Source of the DNA: Thelephora terrestris
Taxonomy: Eukaryota > Basidiomycota > Agaricomycetes > Thelephorales > Thelephoraceae
Assembly (NCBI GenBank): GCA_015956445.1
Contig: WIUZ02000001.1
Location: 620,001-684,000 of the forward strand
Direction of reading: 5' to 3'
DNA length: 64,000 bases
The first letter of the stretch is position 1. Every line of letters begins with the position of its first letter. The translations under genes and the position numbers were made by a program. Shown here piece after piece: positions 25,057-35,847 of this stretch. The notes beneath the pieces are model-generated. The model saw only the letters and a list, made by a program, of their open reading frames with translations. It did no database searches and was not told the DNA's origin.

Positions 25057-27059
25057 ACGTCATTCGGTGATATCCGGTCGGGAATTGTGATCGGACTCGG
25101 AAGAGAGTTTCACCCAAATATGGAAATGGGCGGGCTCTTGCAATTGGCGAAGGTCGACCCCAGTTGCAAATTGAGATCTTCACTCACTGCGTTCACGTAC
25201 GTCTATGATACGCTTTGAATTATCATTGATTCCCACACGAACTTTTTCTCCCGTTTGTGTATCTACACAAACCACGCATGAATTCTCCAGCGTAGCTGCA
25301 GAAGGGGCTTACAGGCAGGCGCCGAAAGATTCTCGAATGACCTACCTGTCGAGACGCGATAGAATTTCTCTCTACTAAATTCGTACCCAGGTCACCAGCG
25401 CCGAGCACGTGCATGGTCAACGCCGACCTGTCGGCTGCAATCTGTACGGAAACACTGCCCGTGAGAATGGTTTACAAAGGTTTATTTCGGAAGCGTAAAA
25501 AATCGAAGCGATATCACTAGTGCTACATCGAATAGAGAATACATGGTGGATCAGTCAGAAAGTCGAAAGCAGTGGACGAAAACGATGGTAACCGAAATCA
25601 TTTCAAGCGGCTGAACAGAGCAAATGAAATGTCCGTGTGATAATGAGTGGTGGATGTGAGAGCGTAAAAGCTTAACGGCAAAACGCGAAAACAATGACGA
25701 CAGAAAGCTAGTGCGAGCATAAAAGTAATGCGAATGATGAAGCGAATCTGGATAGTCCACGGACAGGGACAGGCAGGGTTCTAATCAAAAGTCTTCGGGC
25801 CCCTTGTCCTGTTTTCTCGTCTTCTTCGACTTTCCTCTTGAATCGAGGAGACACGTCAGAAAGAATATTGTGGGCAAACAAAAAAACGCTCACTGAACAA
25901 ACTTGGGAGGATCTCCCGCCAGTCTGCGATAGAATTATGCGCATCAGTCGTGATGATTGGAGTACAGAAGAACGAGCAGCACGTACTTGGGCTGCTCTGC
26001 CGGTTTGGGCTGAATGGGTCTTAGCCCTGCCGTGGACGATTGTTGCGTTGAAGTTGATGTGCTCGTCGAAGTAGCCGGCGTGCTGGTTGATGTAGTTGGC
26101 GTAGCGGCCGGTGTGTTCGTTGTCGGGGTCGTGGTAGTGTTGGCTAGGTGAAGAATGGAAACCCGCGGATCAGTTTTGCTCCTCGATCAATCGACTCGCA
26201 CGGCGAGACTAGAATGGGGGAGGGAACGAACATACCTGGAGGACTACCAGAATTCGAAGCGCACCGGGGGGGGGGGGACAAATGTGAGACAAAAGTTGTG
26301 TGGGTGATACGGTGAGTTACGAACTTTTGGATCTGGTTTTTTACGACCTTGTTGTGGAGGTAGTAGTTGTGCTGTTGTTTATCCATGGAGGTGAGACGGA
26401 TGGGAAGATGGGGAGGATTATATGTCAAAAGGATGCTCTGGATTGGGGAGGCTGGGGGTGGAGGAGCTCACCACTCATCGCAAACGGCTTATATCCTCCT
26501 CCTCGCCGGACGTGTGGTTAATATTCAAAGCGAAAACTCAGCAGAGAAAGTCCACGGCGAACGGTCTATCGTCGCGCACGATCTCCTGGAAAGAAGACGT
26601 GTTGTTGTTCGCACAGGTTTCGGTTGGTAGTCCACAATGTCTAACAAAATCACAAATTCCGGGTGCACAGGAAAATCGGGGGACAATGGTAACCGCATGG
26701 GAATCCACGGCCTGAGAAGAGCCAAACAGAGGAAACGATACGCTTTTGCCGTGCACGGGGAGCTCGATATCCTGTGCAGGGTTATGCAATTTAATTGACG
26801 AGGAACACATCCGAGGGACTTTGGAAGCTTACCTAGCCCCGAATATCATAAACCTTTGCCATGGTTCTGACAGAGCGACCCGCACTGGGCCGCCACATCG
26901 GGTTTTCGGCGGCAACAATTATTCTTAGCCGTGATAAATCCCTTGGCATGACTCGCAGAAGATTTGGGAAGCAGGACATTTGGAGAATCTAAGAGACCCG
27001 ACGACTCGGTGCGCCGTGCTACAGAGCTTTCCATGAACGCGGAGGACAGGTGAGATCGA
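25057..27059. other. Unassigned sequence with a Ser/Thr-rich minus-strand remnant
   Basis: The sequence up to about 25,950 has no recognised match in the window. At about 25,980-26,140 the minus strand reads a Thr/Ser/Pro-rich stretch ending STSTQQSSTAGLRPIQPKPAEQP, which resembles 11,590-11,720 in unit 1. This may be the start of a third, strongly decayed unit. A run of twelve or so G residues lies at about 26,267-26,278. Nothing else is recognised. Confidence 0.35.
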
Positions 27060-28075
27060 ATCACCAAGCGCCGTCATGGACTTGCTCCTGGGACCTGCGC
27101 GTTATCCTGCGCGCTCCCTGTCTGTTCCCTAAACCTACTTAGAAAACTGGCCATGGCTACTTTGCGCGCGGTATCTGCTCGCTCGCCTGGCTCCAATTGA
27201 ATATCGGACGTTCACCGCGGAGCATGACGAACAGCACCGGCATCCAAGTCGAACCCTGGACCCCTTCAACTGGAACCTGCTTCCGTTACGACCTGGCGGC
27301 CACACAACTCCGGGGAAAGTTCGTCGCATTCCCGGCATCGGCTGGCTCGACGGCTAGCCCTTCGCCTGCCCTAGATCATGGCAAACCGAAACCACATGCC
27401 ACCGCTTCGTCGTGCGGGTTCTCTTCACTGCGTGACCTCTAATTTCTGCACCTTCTTTGTTTCAGCTCCGACGCACTACACCGACTCGTCGGCTAGAGCA
27501 AGCTTCCTACTTTTTACCCAAGGCCAGCCAAATTTCATACTTCACGACAGACGCGCTCCAACTCGATTTGGCAGGGATGTTTGGCTTGAACCCGAATCAT
27601 CGAGGGGCACGCACGGGAAATGTTGTAAGTCAATTGTGCAGAGTTCACAAACGTCACTCATTTGCGTGTAATTTTTGGCTGTAGCAAAGCTGACTTCCTA
27701 TCGCCGTCATTCAGGACCGATGCACAACACCTAGATGAGCCCAGCCCGAAACCTGGCCCACGCGAAGTAGAGCTCAGCCTTCCTTCTACACCAAGCAACA
27801 ACAGTCGCCTGGCACTTGGAGGCTTCCCGAACTGCCCACAAAGTTCACGAGAGTCACGCCTCAAAATCTAATCCACATCGAAGCACCACCCGTCAACTCT
27901 TTGCGCATGGGCCCTAGAAGTCGTTTCATGCTCGCTGTGCTTTCGGGAGGCGATTCCAGCTCCGCGAACGCGGAACGTGGTCTCGTCGACAACCGTGTGG
28001 TAAATCGGGGTTTTCCGGTGTGGCTTGTGGACCGATCAAACCGTATTCTCCGCTGCAAGTGACAAGGGGACCGGA
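27060..28075. repeat. Inverted fragments of the duplicated module
   Basis: On the plus strand at 27,070-27,330 the sequence resembles the minus strand of 12,010-12,230. Shared landmarks are CATGGACTTGCTCC, then CGCTCCCTG, then a frame reading LDPFNWNLLPL beside LDPSKWNLLPF in unit 2. At 27,950-28,060 a reversed version of the 19,590-19,660 segment appears, with CGCGAACGCGGAACG. These pieces lie in the opposite orientation to the units at the left. Confidence 0.55.
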
Positions 28076-28739
28076 CCGGGACGCAGAACACTGTTTGATT
28101 GCTATTAGCTACCGCAGGTATCTAATAGTCCTTGAGATCCACTTTGTCACCTCACCACTATTGTTAGCGTCGCTGGCCTGGTCAAGCAGTACCGTATGAT
28201 CACGCCAAAGGTTACAAACCCAAAAAGTCAACCGGCCTCAGCATCTCGAGAAAGGGCGGAACGTGCTCATCCATGCCTCGAGTGATTCCCTCCAAGCCGT
28301 ATTTCTCCACGCCAACAACCCGCAAGGTTCACAGCGATCCACTACTTGAGTTCAGCCCTGGCACAGCTTTCTTCGAGGCAAGTTCAGATTCGGTTGCGAA
28401 TTTCGGGATGTCAGAAATGATGTCGACTGATGCTGGTGGGGCGGGAAAGGCCATCCCATTGGTTTCAATGGGTATCGGAGGAACCTTTGGGGTTTGAATG
28501 GCTCGACGACATAGATCAGATGCCGGGTATGCTGCCCAAGCGGGCGTCCAAGGTGCCAATAGAGGCACATGGGCGACGAAATTTCTAACCCCTCACTTGG
28601 ATGTCAGCGGTACGCCCCTCAGTGGTTTGTACCAGTGGCGGCAAACTCAATAGCTTGAGGAGGATGGCAACGACGAAGGCGGAGTATTCACCACCGCAAG
28701 GTCTTGAAAATTCACAAGTCAGAGCTGATAGACGACGTA

Positions 28740-29150
28740 AAGCAGCCGTACCTCAATGCCATGGTTTCGTCGACGGAACTATCGAGATCGTGGAGGCCAG
28801 GGGCATACAAGGCATTTACCGTGGATTGCTCTCCGTGGTATGCATATTTGGCTGATATTGGGTTAATCTGCTCACGGTGTGACCCCATCAGGAATTGTCC
28901 GCGGCGGCTACCTTTGGGATTGGCGGCATCGCTGGCCTAGTCGCCGGTTTCATCACCATGCCGAGTGGGCACGTCATCCACGCGTTTTTTGTCTTTCGGC
29001 CTCCCACTTTCATCGTGTTATCAAGACCCGCATGTGGTCACTAGGAGCGAGATCGCAGTATTGAAATTCGTTCCTTTGTGCCTACAGGATATTTACGGGA
29101 GAAGGGACGTTGACATTTTGGACCATGATGACACAGCTAGGCCCTGCTGG
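28740..29150 (+). pseudogene. Mitochondrial carrier family-like remnant
   Basis: On the plus strand three short blocks in order resemble a mitochondrial solute carrier (SLC25 fold): GTIEIVEARGIQGIYRGLLSV (about 28,766-28,835), ELSAAATFGIGGIAGLVAGFITMP (about 28,893-28,962) and VIKTRM (about 29,017-29,035). Intron-like gaps separate the blocks. The carrier motif Px[DE]xx[KR] is not intact after MP, and no complete gene surrounds the blocks. It is probably a decayed fragment, and the substrate cannot be named. It could also be an exon remnant of a larger gene lost by rearrangement. Confidence 0.4.
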
Positions 29151-29675
29151 TGGTGAGTATGCTGAGAGGTTGCACGCTTCCCATACTCAAATTCAATGTT
29201 TATAGCTCGTGGGTGAGATCGTGTTGGACGATGTACGAGAAAGTCGTCGCCCTGATCGGCGGTCGGTCGTACAATACCACCGCATGTCATCGGACCGTAT
29301 CTTCTTGTCGCTTGGGGGTCACTTCCCAGATGTTTTGCGATCGCTGTAACCATATCACTCCCATCAAACTTTGTGCTGTACCAGTATTCGGCGTTATCAA
29401 CGGACTGCAGGGTGGGTGCCCAAGTTGATGGGTTTCCTCGGGTTTTTGGAGAAGTGCCAGACAGTACAGCATCAGACATGGACTTCCACACTCAAGGGCG
29501 CACGTGCAGGGCAGGAGAGAGGCAGCCAGAGAAATCAATAGTCATCATACAGCGAGCAACGAGTTTACAGCAATCTGCGAGAATCACAATAGTGCTGCTG
29601 GGAGAAAGTGAGACAGGGGTTGTGAGATAGAACAAATTCTAAGGGCCAACACTACTCTTATCCGATGTATCCTCA

Positions 29676-30914
29676 CTAATCCATATCATACGCTATCGGC
29701 ACGGACGAAATCTCTTGCTCGGGAACGGTCAGTGACATATTTGCAGGATCTCCTTGTATGGCAGCGGGGAACATGTTTGCGGGATGTTCTTGCGCGACGG
29801 AGAACGACGTATTTGTAGGATTTCCTTCCACGGAGACAGGCAAAATATCCCCAGCCTGATCTTCTTCTATCTCGATCAAAATGGTAGGTGCTATGCGCCG
29901 GCCAAAGAGAGCAAGGAGCTCTATTGGGGAATCAATTGGTTCAGCTGCAGTGAATCAAAAAATCAAGATGACGACCGTTTACTTCTCTTTATGATCTGCG
30001 GCAATCTCCTGATCCATCCTCTTCTCGAGCGGCGGATGGTAGGGCGTAAGGGGGAGGGATCCAACAACCAACCATCCGGTGGTCCTTGGGTATAGACAGG
30101 GGGCACTGCCAAAAAATGTCACGCGACGACCGTGAAATAAATCCAACAATGACATACCCCCCTGTGCAGCCATACATTCAGGGCCCCATCTGATGACTTC
30201 CTCCGTTTCCGCGTATACAAGCATAGACTCCAGGAAGTAATACCGGAGTGGCGAAAGCATCTTCAGAACTCCGTTTCGTCGATAAACAAGCGAGAATCTG
30301 CAAAGCACATCGACTACCTCCCTTATTCCACCTGTTCCACGAAACATCCCCTCCAATTGGTGTTCTTCAATTCCAGATCGGAAGGATGCAATTGCTTGGA
30401 GCAGGTCCCGAGCCGTGGTACCTAGTTCCTCGATTTTCGGAGAGCGGAATACCGGCTCGATAGTGCTCTTGAGAACCTCGTAATATGTCGTTCTCAGTAC
30501 GCCCTTCGGGTCATCCCACATCTTCAACAGCTCTTGTTCATCCCAAGTATTTTCGCGTATTGTCCTAGCGAACAGTTCAATGGAAAATGGATGAAAGTCC
30601 AGTTTCGCCACGAGGGTATCCAATCCAGGCGATCTACCCAAGCTACAGAGGCTGTAAAAGATGTCTTGTGCACCGTCCTCAGGCGGAGTTGGTATCTCAA
30701 CCCGGTGGAAACCATGGATGTCCGGATATATCCTGCTTGTAGTGACAAGGCAGATGTGTTTGTAGCTACCAAACTCTTCCAGCCTTGCACAAATCTCCTC
30801 AGCCTCAGGAGAAAGTGGGTCAAGGGCAGAGTCTACACCGTCGAGCAACAATATGAGTGGAGGGGATGACTGGAGGTGTGATTCGAGTTGGGCTGCGTCA
30901 GTGTGGATGGTGTC
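29676..30914 (-). pseudogene. Kinase-STAND NTPase fusion, copy C (3' part only)
   Basis: This is the 3' part of a third, more diverged copy. It keeps the NTPase from about the Walker B region (LLLDGVDSALDPLSPEAEEI) through LVTTSR and the helical part to CMAAQGG. After an intron-like gap it continues with RRGWIRRLPQIIKRSK. The last exon carries only three 12-residue repeats. The 5' part, comprising the kinase and the P-loop, is missing because a copia LTR starts at 30,915, and it is not found on the other side. The copy differs from A and B at many sites and is the oldest of the three by eye. It is not functional as it stands. Confidence 0.7.
29712..29825 (-). repeat. 12-residue coding repeats, copy C
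   Basis: Three units (like GNPTNTSFSVAQE, HPANMFPAAIQG, DPANMSLTVPEQ) are seen, against about seven in copies A and B. Confidence 0.6.
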
Positions 30915-31155
30915 TGTTGAAATATTAGACTTTCCGTGTTTCCGAACCTTTCCTTATCTCGTTACGCTTTTAGTAGTTACTTCCCACGACCGCTACCGCG
31001 TACAGGATCAGTCAATTTTCGTTTCGACTCCTCAATCGTCTTTATTCTTGATTGAGGAGTGCGTATATTTTATTCTCTCTTTCTAGAACCCTCGCTTACC
31101 CAGTCAATAGCTTTTCGCTTACAGCGATACGTCTAGGTTTCGCCGTCGTCCAACA
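30915..31155 (+). repeat. 5' LTR of the copia element
   Basis: This 241-bp stretch begins TGTTG and ends CAACA, the inverted ends usual for LTRs. Its left border falls exactly where similarity to the other kinase-STAND copies stops. No partner LTR was found in the window. Confidence 0.7.
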
Positions 31156-31170
31156 GGTTATGAGCCCGGC
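31156..31170 (+). other. Primer-binding-site-like sequence
   Basis: GGTTATGAGCCCG directly follows the LTR. Its complement is CGGGCTCATAACC, matching the anticodon arm (CAT anticodon) of a methionine tRNA. This is the half-tRNA priming known from copia-group elements. Confidence 0.5.
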
Positions 31171-31279
31171 TCGAACGCTCTAAACCTCAGACTACGCTAC
31201 CCACCTCGTTTTATCAAGAACCATCCCCCCTCCTACCTCCTTTGCATCCTACCCTCTTCATCACAAAAAGTCTTACGCG

Positions 31280-34200
31280 ATGTCCGATCTCGCTAAGCAA
31301 ATTTCAAGCGTCCCTGTCCTCGCCGGCCAGGCAAATTACGCCGAGTGGTCCACTGCAGTAGAGAACCTAGCGTTGTTAGGTGACTGCTGGGACCAGATCA
31401 CTGGAGAGGACGTACCTTACGACGATTCCGTCGCTGAGAAGGCCAAGTTTCGCAGTCGCTACAACAAGGCCAAAGGACTCATTGGATCCACTGTCATCAC
31501 TCCAATTCAGCAGGAGTTGACACTGGGGGCAAGGGGTCAAATACCCAGTGGGTACATGCTGAATACATTGTGATCACAGTCAAAAAGTGATCACAATGTG
31601 CTCAGTGGGGAAAATTTGAATACATTCAAAATGTACCTGGCCATGTGAACCCAATGTGCCCAGTGGGCACATTTTGATTGCGATCACAATGTACCCATCA
31701 ATGTGATCTCAATGTGCCCACTGGGGACATTTTGATTGCGATCACAATGTACACATCAATGTGATCTCAATGTGCCTGCTGTGCACATTTTAATTTCTTT
31801 CACAATGTCCCCATCAATGTGTTCACAATGTACCCAGCTCATTACATAATAGTTTCTTTCACAATGTTGTCCACAATGTGTCCAGCATGTGGCTGAGCCA
31901 CTCATTCAAAATTCTTTCACAAAGTATCCAGTGATGTGTCTAGAATGTGTACAGCCATACACATAGTGATTTCTTTGAAAGTTCATGATGAAATTGAACA
32001 ATATTGAGATTACATTGTGATTACTTCAAAAAGAACCCCCTGGGGACATTATGGACACATCACTGGATAATCTTTGAAAGAATTTTGAATGAGTGGCTCA
32101 GCCACATGCTGGACACATTGTGGACAACATTGTGAAAGAAACTATTATGTAATGAGCTGGGTACATTGTGAACACATTGATGGGGACATTGTGAAAGAAA
32201 TTAAAATGTGCACAGCAGGCACATTGAGATCACATTGATGTGTACATTGTGATCGCAATCAAAATGTCCCCAGTGGGCACATTGAGATCACATTGATGGG
32301 TACATTGTGATCGCAATCAAAATGTGCCCACTGGGCACATTGGGTTCACATGGCCAGGTACATTTTGAATGTATTCAAATTTTCCCCACTGGGCACATTG
32401 TGATCACTTTTTGACTGTGATCACAATGTATTCAGCATGTACCCACTGGGTATTTGACCCCTTTCCCCCAGTGTGAAGGATCTCCCGAAAGTCAAAGTTA
32501 CCAACGTCAAAACCGAGGCCACCGAGACCGTTCCCGCCGTCGTCGAAATTTTCGATCGCGAGCCGACTCCCCACGAGAGATGGGAGTTTCTTAAGGTCAA
32601 GTACCAAAAGAAGGACGGTATCTCGGCTATGCTCGACTGGGGTCGCCTGGTCAAGACGAAGTTCGTCGACGACGGTAACGTCGAGCAGCAGCTCAACGAC
32701 ATGGCGGAGCTACGGTCCAAATGTCACCTCCACAAGTTCACGTTTGAAAGTTGGCAATTCGCCGCTCTCATTGTTCTCGCTCTCCCCGACTCCTACGCCC
32801 ACATCAAGGACTATTTCCTCACCTCCACCCCTTCTGCCGAAGACCTCTCGATTGACACCGTTCGCACTCGAATTCTCGAGTATGAGAACCGGAAGAAGGG
32901 CGAGGCGGCCGACTCGGCAGCTAACGTAATCACGGTCAAGCAGCCGAAGAAGAAACAGGGCCCAAAGAAGGAGAAGTCGAAGAAGCAGAAAGAGAAAAAG
33001 TCCCCACCCGATGGCTACAAGTGTTACACTTGCGGGCAGCCGGGGCATTTTAGGCAGGATTGTCCTTCCAAGGCCTCCTCCTCCAGTTCCGGGTCCGGAT
33101 CGCTCAACGTAGTAGATGCCAATGTAACTACTGCGTCCTCCTCCGCCGAGCAATCCGAGATCTTCGTTTCCTGCTATTTTGGGTCTGGAACTGAAAATTG
33201 GCTGCTCAACTCCGGTGCTACCGACCATATGTCCCCTTACGGCACGGGTTTTCAAGATTACTGTCTGTTCTCGGAGGAACGATCAGTTACTCTTGGCGAT
33301 GGCACCACTCGACTCAGGATTCTTGGCAAAGGCAAAGTCACGCGACACGTCGAGATCGCACCCCGCAGATTTGCGACAATCATCCTCACCGACGTCCTTC
33401 ACGTTTCTGGCATCAAACGTCGCTTCCTCAGCGTCAGTAAATTCGACGCAAAAGGTTTTACCATCTCCATCCACTCGGGAAAAGTTTCTATCTCGAACGG
33501 AAGCATTTCTTTCGATGGACGTCGCCATTCATCCCTCTACCTCGTGTACATGTGGGCTGACTACCCACATCGTATTCGCTCTCTCAATTCTCTCGCTGCC
33601 CTACCTATTACCACTTGGCATCAGCGCTTGGGCCACGCGAATTGGAAGGCGATTCAGAAGGCAAGGGTTTCTAACCCTCCAGTCAACGGTATCGTATTGG
33701 ACGAAACCGAGGCCCCGAAGGTGTCATGTACCGGCTGTATTGTCGGGAAGGCCAAGCGCCGTATGTTCAAATCGGCCGCCTCTCGGGAAACACGATCTGC
33801 TTACCCGATCGAACGGATCCATTCGGATCTTATGGGACCAATGGAAGTGCAGTCAATTGGCGGTGCCAATTACTGCTGCGTCTTCACCGATGACAAGACC
33901 TCTTTTACGTGGGTCTACTTCCTCAAGTCCAAGGATCAAACTTTCGAGAAGTTCAAAGAGTTCAAAGCGATGGCTGAGAACTTAACCGGAAGAAAGATCA
34001 AGTTCTTTCACTCTGATCGTGGTGGAGAATTCCTGTCTGAGGAATTTTCGGAGTATCTCTTGGAGCACGGGATTATTCGGGAAACCTCGGCGCCCTACAC
34101 ACCGCAACAAAACGGCGTTGCCGAGCGGATGAACCAGACTCTTCTCGGGTCTGCCCGCGCTATGCGGGAACATTCTGGTATGTCCAAAGGTTTTTGGGCC

Positions 34201-35471
34201 GAAGCGATGGGTTCTGCGGCACATATCCTCAACCGCGTCCCTCGAAGAGGTCTAGACTGGCGGACGCCTTACAAACTTATGTTCGGAAGGACTCCGAATG
34301 TTTCTCATTTCCGCACGTTCGGTTGTCGCGCCTGGGCTTACAACGAAGCAGCGAAGAAGTGGGATCCAAAGGCTCTGCCTATGGTATTCCTCGGTTACGA
34401 AGCAGGATCTAAGGCCTTCCGTTTATGGAATCCGGCATCCCGGAGAATCGTCGTCTCGGCTAACGTCAAGTTCGACGAATCGGAACTTCCGAATCAGCCT
34501 GCGATCCAGCCTCCTGCTCCCACTCCTCCTGTCCCAGCTCCAGCTCCCTCCAAACCCTCTCGTTCTCCTCCTGCCACTAAACCCGTTGCATCGTCGTCTA
34601 AGACAAAATTACCTCCTTCCACCGCCACCGTCCCTTGGAGTTTCTTCGACCCTCAAAGTTCTGATGGGGAAGAAGAGGATTCCGACTACGAATCTTCGGT
34701 TGATGACGATCGTCAAGGTAGAGATCAATCGACTCCACCCGCCGAATCACCGGCACCTCTGGCACGTACGCCACCCGACAACGGGACTCCCCCACGTCAA
34801 CCCTCTCCTCCCGCGGAAGCCTCGTCGGCGACCGCTCAACCTACTCCCCCTCCTCCTTCTCAGTCCAAGTCCAGTTCGGACGACTTCGATCCCGAAGATC
34901 TCGATCCACGGGACAGTGAAGCGTCAGGTTCCTCATCCGAGGACGATGACGATGACAACAAGGACAACTCCGCTACCGATGCGGTCAGATTCCTGACACC
35001 ACCGGATCAGTCTTCTCCCAATCCCTCGCAACCGGAGGTCGCACTGGAAGTTCCAGTCCCAACTGAGGAAGTAATCACTTCCAACGAAGGGCCAAGGCGA
35101 TCTGGGCGCGTTCGCACAACTCGCAACGCGTCTCCTCCAATCCCGACGGAATTAGAGCACGTCGCTTCAGAGGGAGACTTGACTGCGGCCGATATTGCTT
35201 ATCTCAGCATGGTTGAACTTTACACCCAGGCGTCTTCTGTGATGGAGCCAAGGAGTCATACCGAGGCGATGAAGTCCAAACAATCAGATCAGTGGAAGGC
35301 TGCCGAAGCGGAAGAGATCGCCTCACTCGAAGGCAGAGGAACATGGGAAGTGGTCCCTCGTCCCAAGAACACTAATGTTGTTAGTTGCAAGTGGGTTTAC
35401 CGAGCAAAGTATGGTGCTAACGGCGAAGTCACTCGCTATAAGGCCCGCTTGGTTGCTCGCGGTTTTACCCA
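31280..35471 (+). pseudogene. Copia gag-pol coding parts
   Basis: Parts in order are a gag start (MSDLAKQISSVPVLAGQANY, 31,280-31,520), a gap filled by an inserted foldback element, more gag, a CCHC zinc knuckle (CYTCGQPGHFRQDC, about 33,020-33,065), a retropepsin-like region (about 33,190-33,240), a GAG-pre-integrase HQRLGHANW segment (about 33,620), an integrase core (about 33,810-34,290), a long acidic Pro/Ser linker (about 34,490-35,110) and the beginning of reverse transcriptase (about 35,230-35,471). This order, with integrase before reverse transcriptase, defines the copia superfamily. The element is broken. Confidence 0.85.
31521..32473. mobile_element. CACTA-like foldback (MITE-type) element, 953 bp
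   Basis: This is a near-perfect palindrome. The left arm (31,521 to about 31,942) and the right arm (about 32,058-32,473) are reverse complements, with a loop of roughly 110 bp. The ends are CACTGGGGGCAAGGGG and its near complement, flanked by the 3-bp direct repeat TGA (31,518-31,520 and 32,474-32,476). Terminal CACTG and a 3-bp TSD fit the CACTA/EnSpm superfamily. The arms hold several imperfect repeats with CACAATGT and GTGCCCACTGGG motifs, like CACTA subterminal repeats. It has no coding capacity, so it must be mobilised in trans. It sits inside the copia gag part. The similar arms suggest a young insertion. Confidence 0.85.
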
Positions 35472-35489
35472 CATCAGCAAGACCGCAAT

Positions 35490-35847
35490 TTAATTTTTTG
35501 TCACTTTAATCACTCTTATTCTAGGAAAAGTGGAAAATAAGGAAAAACTCGCAACTTCTGTAAGCTATGTCCGTTGTTTATATAATTGGTGACCAGGAAG
35601 TTGCGAAACCGAAATAAAAGTCCAGAATAAGTTGGAATTTGAGTAACGATTGTGATGTGATATGATTATCATATTATTAGTAAGTGACCGAGAACAGTTA
35701 AGCTACGAGAGTTCCGTGATCGTGGTGAATGAGATTGAGTCCGGGATAAATACGAGGGTTCTGTGATTACTGTGAAAACTAATGAGTGGTGAGATGGAGA
35801 ATGGAGATCTGTGAGTGTAAGTTGGGTATATAGGGAAAACAGGGTAA
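35490..35847. other. AT-rich left subterminal region of Plavaka 1
   Basis: About 360 bp between the left terminal repeat and the 3' end of the DUF6532-like gene. It is AT-rich, with short related pieces (GAAAAACTCGCAACTTC and CAGGAAGTTGCGAAACC) in opposite orientation. No coding sequence is seen. Confidence 0.5.

Larger units (their letters stand above)
30915..35471 (+). mobile_element. Ty1/copia LTR retrotransposon, broken
   Basis: This is a fossil Pseudoviridae-type element inserted in kinase-STAND copy C. It has a 5' LTR (30,915-31,155), a primer-binding-site-like sequence, a gag part from 31,280 and pol parts in copia order: zinc knuckle, protease-like region, integrase and the start of reverse transcriptase. 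It is broken. It is interrupted by one foldback DNA element (31,521-32,473) and abuts a Plavaka transposon at 35,472, and no second LTR was found in the window. The long open coding stretches suggest a fairly young insertion. Confidence 0.85.

Noticed and set aside
26266-26278. Poly-G run
   Set aside because: Simple homopolymer without context; could also be a sequencing artefact.
31156-31205. A possible antisense tRNA gene after the LTR
   Set aside because: The reverse complement has a Met-type anticodon loop, but the 3' half does not fold as a tRNA. It fits better as a primer-binding region.
31521-32473. The palindrome as a deleted relative of the Tnp2 element at 52,637-59,440
   Set aside because: The ends differ: the palindrome starts CACTGGGGG and has a 3-bp duplication, while the Tnp2 element starts CCCAGTGAAAAA and has a 7-bp duplication.
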